Origin: Hermetia illucens
Taxonomy: Eukaryota; Arthropoda; Insecta; Diptera; Stratiomyidae
Direction of reading: 5' to 3'
NCBI RefSeq assembly: GCF_905115235.1
Contig: NC_051852.1
Location: 167,170,164 to 167,234,163 of the forward strand
DNA length: 64,000 nucleotides
A program made the translations under genes and the position numbers. Shown here piece by piece: positions 38,401 to 47,400 of the stretch; position 1 is the first letter of the stretch, and each line of letters begins with the position of its first letter. The notes under the pieces are model-generated. The model saw only the letters and a program-made list of their open reading frames with translations, did not search any database and was not told the origin of the DNA.

Positions 38401-41400
38401 AGGCAAGCAACAGCCAGTAACCACTTCGGTCACACTACTCCCATAGCAGAGGCAGATGCAACGTCTGATGAGTTGCCTGATGATGATGCTAGATGAAACC
38501 GCAAGTCGTCTATAATTTTTGAATTTGGGCTCTAGTCCAGAACGGAGGAGTCCGTGGACCAGAAATTGAAAGAAAGTATTCATTGAGACTGCGCAGTGCT
38601 CTAATCATTATCAAACAGAAAAAATAAGTAAGATGTATAGGTTATTCGTTCTTTTACCTATCCGACCCGGAGTGAATGCTTCCATGGGGTTTCAAGTCTT
38701 ATTCCTCTTCGCTAGCTTTTGTCCCGCCCAGAAGCGGGGCGGCTTGTCTTGATCGGCCGCGCCATTTTGATCTGTCAAATGCCTGACTTGGATGCAGTCG
38801 CGAGGTTTTCAGATCACCATCCAGTGCATCAGGCCATCGTTGCTTCGACTGACCTTTCGATGTTCGATCATGGCAAGTGAATTCTCATTAGCGCGAAATG
38901 CATGACTATACCATCAAAGAGGACTCTCTTCCAATTTTTCCATGATCAGAGCTATCGATCGCGAATATCCTCATTTTGAATGTAATCATGGCGTGTTACG
39001 CTATTGGTTCAACGTATCATCTTCGTCTCCATTACCGCGAGACGCCGTTCATTCTCTTTTATAGTCGGCCAACATTCAGAACCATAAAGAGCGAGAGGCG
39101 GACGACATTGCGGTAAATTTTTGGATTTTCGTTGATACATCGATCACAAAGTTGTGGATATTTAGGTATTTTTTCAGCTGGTGAGGGATGTATGTAATTA
39201 TAGAAATTGTATTTAGGATTAGTTAAGGAAGGAATTGACAGAAATTAATGTAACGAACGTAACGCTCCAGGTGAAATGGTAATATTTTCAAAACTATACA
39301 AGTTGGATGCAATAATATACTACAACTGCATTAAATGCCCCAGATATTTACGTGTTTTCAAAGCTTGGTGTAATTTCCAAATTAATAAATTCGTGGATCT
39401 TTTGCTAAAATCTGTATATATTATGTAAGATTCCTGCTTCATGTTTACCATAAATTAACGTACATATATGTTATCATTTCATCATAATATTCTAGAGGTT
39501 GCTTCCCGTAAGAATAACGAGTTTAGGATACATTTGTAATTAAACCGTGTATACACAATCTTTTCTTATGAATCTACAAATGTTTCTTTTTTCCATATTT
39601 GCTGTTTATTTTGTTCGATTTGACGTTGATAAAAGGCGATGCAATATCTATGAGAACTTACCAAAGTTTCAATAGCTTAGCGACGTCTCTTGCCCTAAGC
39701 ACGGACACATTAGACAGTTACAACGAGAATAAACTGGATTCAGGGAGTGATACGGAAGTGGAAGTGGAAAATACTCGCCTTTAGACATAAGCATATAATT
39801 TAATAGATTTAGCAACAATTTTCACAAATTTGGTCCCGAGTACAGAGGTGCAGAGTGATTTGATGTGAGATAGTGATAGATCTTCTGCGGAAGGGAAGAC
39901 TGAAGTGAACATTTCAGATTGAAAGGATTGGAAAAAAAATAGAAAAGAAAAAGCGAATTTAAAAGGAAATCTTCGCAGTTTGTTGAAACAAGGGAAGCGT
40001 GTTGTAACTGAACACAAAACCAGTTAAAAGATATTACAGAATTTTCTGATGAAAGAAATGGAAAAAAAACTTGAATAGTTTCCTAAAAAAGCCAAAAATT
40101 GTTGTAAATGGCGCATTGGTGATTTCTTAATATTGTTTTGTTTTTTAGCCAAATATCCGCAATTTTAAAATTTTATACAAATTGAAATCTCTCAAGCATG
40201 TGAAGGCAATATTTATACACGTAGTACTTTGATAAGTATCAACGAAATAATACCCTTAATCTACTATTTATATTACGCTACATTTAAATTTACACACATG
40301 TTTTTTTATTAGAATAAATAAACATTTCAATATAATTTTGCATGTGTTTGCACTCTTTTTTGGTTAGTTATTAACATTCACAGAGTTTTAAACTTTTGCA
40401 AAAACAAGAATAAAACAGAACATCTCTTTCTGCTTTTGCAATTTCTTCTATGGTATTTGTCTAACTTCGCATTTGGAGTATATTTCGTTTCTCATTGCTG
40501 AATCTGAGACACTGGGTTTGTCCTACTGAAAGTTTGCATGAAATTTCGCACATATCTAAAAGGAAAGTTGTCCTTGGGGGCTCGAAAAACTAGGCTTGCT
40601 TTTCGTGTGTATTGTATTTAGGAAAATAGAGTTTTTGGGAGATTTTTTGACAATGTTTTATAATTTTAAAGCTTTAAAATCGCAGTTAAACTGCTATTTA
40701 AATAGAAATTAAAAAAACCTTCCTCCACAACCAGTTGAATTCGAGAGGGTGGATCGTGAATACTCAAATGGCGTGACGGATATCTCACTTCCTGGTTTTT
40801 GAAGCAGAAAAATGGGCCGTGATAATAAAAATCGATCTCTTCGTTCGAGTTTGAAAGTGCTCTGGGCGTATTTAATCGATTTTCGTAGCCCCACCATTGT
40901 GGATGGATCCAGATCCTTGGCAAGTCTTTCAGATTCCTCATTACGAGTGATGTTTGAGTGCTCTGGCGCACATGTAGGAATGTTTCGTTTAATTTGCCAC
41001 GTTTCGGCAGCAACTGGTGGCAGCTCCACAATAACTGGTTTGATATGTTGTTGATGTCTAGTGCTGATAGTGCTCCCCGACTGTGAAAACAAATTCAAAT
41101 GATACGACTCTGCGATTTTTGTCACAAGCATTCTTCTGCTGCCAATGAAATGGTATATATTTCTGCCTGGAATATGGTTATAATTTTTAAGGTTTTGTGT
41201 GAAACAAAACCTTATTAGAATCGAGTCGATGTCTGTCTTTTTAAGGTTTTGTTTGTAAAACAAAACCTTATTAAAATCGGTTTACTGTCTGTCTGTCTGT
41301 CCGTCTGTCTGTCTGTCCGTCACACGTATTTTTCTCGGAGACGGTTGTAGCGATTGGCACCAAATTTGGTAGAAAGGTGGGAACTGTGAACGCTCATGCA

Positions 41401-44400
41401 TATAGTGAGTTACATCCCTTTACGTCGAATTTAAGGGGGTGTCCCCATACATGCAAATGGAGGTTGTAAATTTTTTTTTCATCAAATATAGTCATGTGGG
41501 GTATCAAATTAAAGGTCTTGATTAGTACTTTTCGAAGCCAGCCTTAGTTTTGACATTTGTTGAAAAGGTGGGGGGTGCGGGAGGTTGAAAGTGGTCGTTT
41601 TTTTAACGAACCCATTCTCAGAAACTACATAACCGAAAAATCTGAAAAAAATCAGGGGGCTGTCACTATATGGTGCCTAGGCTCCGAAATACCCTCCATA
41701 CCGATACCTGTTGAAATAAAGTTAATAATAGTATATTACTATAATTTTTAGTAATTGACAGGAAAACCCCCCTTAAGCTCACCCTAGAATCACAAAATTT
41801 GCAACAATATAGGCTCCAGCATAGAGCATGATCCTGCTAAATTTGGTGAAAATCGCACTATTACTTACAAAGTAATACTAAGTCAAAGCTGTCGCTCCTC
41901 TGCAAATTCGAGACTATGGATGTCAATATCACTTGAAAGTGGCTATTTTCACATAATATATGCATATTTTACGTGCTACATGCTAATGGGACAAATGCAC
42001 ACCCAAATCTCTTTATAAAAGAAATAAACAAAACCTTTCATACCTGAAGCGTCTAGCTTCCGGTTTCCCGACTTGTTTTTTTTGTGAGGAGGTGGAAATT
42101 TTCAAAAGACACTGGCCTGGATACGCCAGCGTGTGGGATTCTTACCCACTAAAACCACCCCCGACTCCCCGCAAGCCCCGTGGAACCACCGTACGGTATT
42201 ACATCACGGGGCGGAGTCAGCTCATTTTAGCTTAGTTCCTTTCGTCTCTACGCGGCGTACGTAACCGCGCTTTTCTGGTCTCCTCTGCCTTTCGCAGTTT
42301 GCTATGTATAGATACGACCATGGAGTTGATCGCATGCCAGTCTTCCTGACATGCTAGCATTCTTCGCACCAGATTCTCTGGTACGAGCACCTCTCCTAGA
42401 GTCTCCTCTAGGTTCTTCCTTTCCTCCACAAACCTTGGGCAGTGGAAGAATACATGCTCTGGGTCCTCTGAGACTCCATCGCAGTTTGGGCAATCGGGTC
42501 AGGTATCTAGTTTAAACCTGAACAGGTACTGGCGATATCCTCCATGCCCGTGAGAAACTGAGTAAGATTATAATTAATCTCACCGTGCCGTCTCTCCAAC
42601 CACTCCTTGATGGCAGGGATGAGCCTGTGTGTCCACCGACCCTTTCCCGAGCGTTCCCAACGCTCTTGCTATCTATTTAGAGATCTCTCCCTTTCGGCGT
42701 TCTTTGTCTGCGATAAAGGAGAGATAGACTTCGATATTCGTCATCTCATCTGCCAGGATGTCAATGGGCATCATTCCAGAGACGACGAATGCTGCATCAT
42801 CTGACACAGTCTTGAATGCCAAGTCGATGTATGTCTGTCTGTCTCTCACAGCCGATTTATTCGGAAACGGCTTGACCGATTGTCACGAAAATTGGTGAGA
42901 GTATGCAATCTGTTGTTCCCTTTACATGCAGCAAGTGGCGCCTTTGGTGTTAAAATGTAGCCATGTGGGATATCAAATTAAAGGGCTCAATTAGTACTTT
43001 TCGAAACTGGTTCCATATTTGATATTGGATGAAACATAGGGGAGTGAGGACTCAAAATATGAGCCTCAAAAAGTGTAACAGGTCTCGTTCTCAGAACCTA
43101 CCCAACCAAAAAAATCTCTACTAAATCTAGGCCTCAAAATACATCCGGTTCCGATATCTGCACAAATAAAGTTAGTAATAGTATATTTCCACATTTTGGA
43201 AATTCACCCGACAACCCCCTTATGTTCATCACAGAAGTATAAAATTTGACACAGATGTAATAAAAGAACATACTGCACAAGTTGGTTAAATTTGAAGAAA
43301 ATCCAACTATTATTAACAAAATTATGGGTGGTGAAACTTTGCCATTTTTTGCGAATTTCATACATTCTACAACCTGCATGACGTCATCATTACATTTCAA
43401 TTCATCAATACCACAACGAGATGAGTTCTTATGAATGGAATCGCAAAGAATTATTTTGTTTTAATTTTTTAGTCATTTGTATATGAAAATCAATTACTTC
43501 AAACAGACATGTTAGTAGGCAGGTATATAGTATATGCGTGCTGTTTCTAATTCAGATAGATATATCTGCACATTAAACCAGCCGTATCTAATATACCTGC
43601 TATATGTGTTCATATGGATGCTTTTGTGCACGAAGTACATCGGAAATATGGATACGATCAATTTATATACGTGCATATATATGTAGAGTATTCGAAAATA
43701 TGCAGTTTGTTTGTTTAGGGTGAGGATAATATCTATGTCTGTAATATGTGCGTACGTCTTTTAGTTTGGAAAAATATGAAGAAATAGGTTGGATTTGTAG
43801 CTATATACGGATAGAAAAATGTGCGTTGAAGTTTCTTACATAAGATGCACACAAAACCTTTATCCCCGAAGTGCGAGCTTCTGGTATTTCGACTTGTCTC
43901 GAGATGTCGAGCCAGTTCAATAATCGGATTAAACGAGAACACTTCTGCGCCCGAGACCGTCTTCCATGACTGATCTATCGGTGAAGATTATTATGTCTGT
44001 AATTCCATAAGGCTCGTGGCCATTTATCGACCATTCTTCTCTTTTGGTGATTACCACAGAGTATGCTTTTTCGAGAAGAATCTGGAAACCATATGAGCAG
44101 AGCCATCGAATGTTTGTCAAGGAATTTCCAAATTGACGCATGACTGTATGATTGTCTGCCTTTCCACGCGTCAATGGTATCGAGGATGTTGGTGTCGTTG
44201 GCTGTTTTACGTTTCACGGGGGGGGGGGGGGGGGGGGGGGGGTAGGGGGGGATTGCTCCAGTAATACTAAGGCAACCGAGCCTTTGTATCTGCGCCAGCA
44301 GCTTCCTGCTGTTAGCAAAGTTCAGGCTTGGCCCCGAGACGATGCATGCATGCATACATGACATAACATTCTCCTCTCTAAACTTTCTTCGCTAGACTTC

Positions 44401-47400
44401 GCTCCCTCAGTCATCTCCTGGCTTTCCTCCTATCTCTCATACCGTTCCTGCAAAGTTTCTTTTCATGGTCACTCATCTCGTTCCTTCTCTCCTTCCTCTG
44501 GTGTTCCCCAAGGCTCTACACTTGGCCCCCTACTCTTCCTGTTTTTTATCAATGACCTCGCCTCCATCCTCACCTGTCCGTATTTACTTTACGCAGACGA
44601 CCTTAAATTGTTTGCCTCTGTTTCGTCTCCATTGGACTGTGCTCTCTTACAATCCAACCTTGATAATTTAGCCCGTTGGTGTTCGGTCAACATAACACTG
44701 AATGTCAACAAATGCCATTGGATGCGCTATTCCCTGAAACCCTCCCCATCATCCTTTTCCTATTCTCTCAGTGGTCAACCCCTTTCACTACTGACCTCCT
44801 TCAAAGACCTGGGTGTAATATTCGACGATAAACTTCGTTTCAATTCCCACTTCGTTGACATCATCAATAGAGCTCCCAAAATGTCTGGTTTTATCTTACG
44901 TTCCTCGTCCGACTTTACCTCAATCCAGCCCTCCTTAACACTCTTCAATTCCCTTGTCAAAAACATCCTTGAATATTGCTGTGTAGTCTGGTCCCCCTAC
45001 CGCATCCGTGATGGCTGCGCTCTTGAAGCTGCACAACGCAAATTCACCCGGACCCTCTTTTAAAAAAAGAACCTTCCACGGGTTGATTATCCGTCACGAC
45101 TCCGCACCCTCAATCTCCCCTCCCTACAGCAACGCCGTATCTTCCTTGATATGTGTACTCTTTTCAAACTCTGCAATGGTCTGATGGACTGCTCCGCCAA
45201 CTCGGATATTACTCTCCGTATCGCCTCGTCTGATAACACACGTAATGCGGACATTTTTGATGTACTCTTCGCCGAGCTCGAGATTTACTTTCACTCTCTG
45301 ATCCCGAGGTTTTGCCGGTCTTACAATGCCCTACAGCTTGGTTCCTTTGACTCTATGTCCCTCTCTAGCTTTAAGCGCAAAATATGCCATTTACTTGCTC
45401 CTCCCTCTGAGGACAATATGTAATAAGAAATTTGCTTTCTGTGTATTGTCCTCATTAAATAAATAAATAAATCAAAATTGGCTTTATTGTGGATATCTAC
45501 ATCCAATGAATCTGTTGCGGTAAAAGTCTCCAGGTCTTATGTATTTCTGTCCTACAACACCAGAGCAATTTGCAGGATTTCTGATATTTTTCTTGGATAT
45601 AATGCTTTCAAGTTAGCTTGGAGTCGAGATGTACTCCTCAATACTAATGGATTTCCGCCCCTGATAAGGAGTGTGTTGCCTATAGTGAGGTGGCCACTTG
45701 CAATCCAAAGGATGAATCAATCTGCTAGCCTTTCTAGTCCTTTCAGTAGAATCGACGTTAGACTAATCAGTCGGAAGCTATTAAGTCCGTGTAGGTGACT
45801 TTTCCTGGTTTGGGAGTAAATATTACCTTCGCATTACGCCAGCTAATTGGAATATAAGCATGTACTAGGCATGCACGCGTATATACTCCAAATATGTAGA
45901 CCCAAGGCATCCATTCCTTCTATTACTAGCGCAAGAAATATGCAATCCGAACCTGCAGACTTATATCTATGGAATGAGTTAAATGCCCATTTTACTCGAT
46001 CCAGTGATACTACTTTGTGTGCCAGATTCCAGTCTCTCTGTGGAGGGCTGTATGCACCTGTCGGCCCCGAGATGAGATTGTGGATGCTGCCTGGTAAGTG
46101 CGGCTGCGTTGATGTAAAAGATTGTAGGAACATTTCAGTGGTACTACCAACAGCCAATTGTCATATTCCATATCGTCTTGTCGATTCTGCCAATTAGAGC
46201 ATTGACAAAACAATGATTTGAGCACTGTGTCTATCACTTTGTTATTGTACTTTCCAAGGAGAGAAGATTTTCCCAAATTGCCAGAGAAATCTATTAGAAT
46301 ACAAAATAAATTGAGATAATTCATTCCATGGTTGGCATTCCTGCCAGCCAACGAATACATTTTTCCTATGCAACAGGAACATGTTGCAATGATTGAAAAT
46401 CGTAGGCAGCGTATTTCAGTTCCCCAAAAATTGGAATGTCCATTATATATCCTACAAACTGGGAACTGACTCCTTCGTTGAAGACGAAGATAAAAGACAA
46501 CATCATCACTCTCGAAGGCTTTGATTGTATCAAAATCGAAGTCGGATAGTTTTTCAAATGATGTTCTTGCATATGATGTGATGGAAGTGTTTGCTGAAGT
46601 AAATTGTTCTCTAGTTCGTGGTTTCGAATCGATTTGCCTAGGAATTTTATATCTAGTCAAATTAGGCATTTTCGAATATAAAATCGCGTTGAAGCAACTT
46701 AGAAACGAGAAGTGAATGAAGTGCATTCCTCGAAAAAAAAGCGTTACAACAGTTATTTGTTTACAGGATGTTGAATATTTCCAGGAATTAATTTCCTGCA
46801 ATTCAAGAGATAGTATTAACAACATTAACAAGACAAATGTTTGGTTTGGTTGGATACGCTCTATGACTAGGCGGAGTGAAGGCACTCTGTGTAAGTCTCA
46901 GATACCTAAATTTCAGCGATAAAAAAACATGTACTTCCATTCAGGAGAACTTCCCCTAAAGACACTATAAGCTAGGAAGGCTTAACGAATGCAGATGGGT
47001 CTGGCACGATACGGCTAAATATATTAACATAGAAAATCTGGAATTACCCAAATAAATATAATAATAAGAAAATGAAGATGACCATCCGTATACGGAGCAT
47101 TGGTGACCTCCACATCCAAGCTATGACCGAGACAGACTTCTACAAGTACCTAGGAATTCTGCAAGGAACCAATGCTCGAGTTGGTGATCTGAAGGAAGTT
47201 CTGCTGTCCGAATTCCTGCGACGTGTAAAGCTGGTGCTGAAATCGCATCTCTCGGGGAGGAATAAAATGAGTGCGTTGAATGTATTCGCTATCCCTTCAT
47301 TGGCTTATGCATTCGGAATATTGCCGTGGACGAAGACCGATCTGGAAAACGTCCAGCGGCGGATACGGACAACTATGTCCAAATTCCGAATGCATCATCC

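Larger units (their letters stand above)
41189..43896 (+). mobile_element. Helentron-like element D, itself split by insertions
   Basis: Element D consists of 41189-41236 (hairpin AAGGTTTTGT-GTGA-ACAAAACCTT, then tcgatgtctgtc) and 42823-43896 (tcgatgtatgtctgtctg, core, and the 3' end caaaacctttatcc ... cttctggtatttcgacttg). It is inserted between T residues of the host LINE (attttt / tctcg), as Helentron relatives do. No coding capacity. The gap 41237-42822 is a LINE with a second Helentron-like element in its tail. Confidence 0.75.
40735..44375 (-). mobile_element. LINE family A, third copy, split by nested insertions
   Basis: The LINE is in two pieces: 40735-41188 (matches 9140-9375: gccccaccattgtggat; cattcttctgctgccaat) and 43897-44375 (matches 9385-9745: gtcgagccagttcaataatcgga; ctgctccagtaatac). 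The two pieces abut exactly in the uninterrupted copy at 9370-9390, so 41189-43896 is inserted material. The minus-strand frame 44364-43975 encodes SLNFANSRKLLAQIQRLGCL. A 25-G run lies inside it. Confidence 0.75.

Noticed and set aside
46010-46885. Host protein-coding gene
   Set aside because: No domain, no splice context, overlaps LINE sequence; kept only as a low-interest finding.
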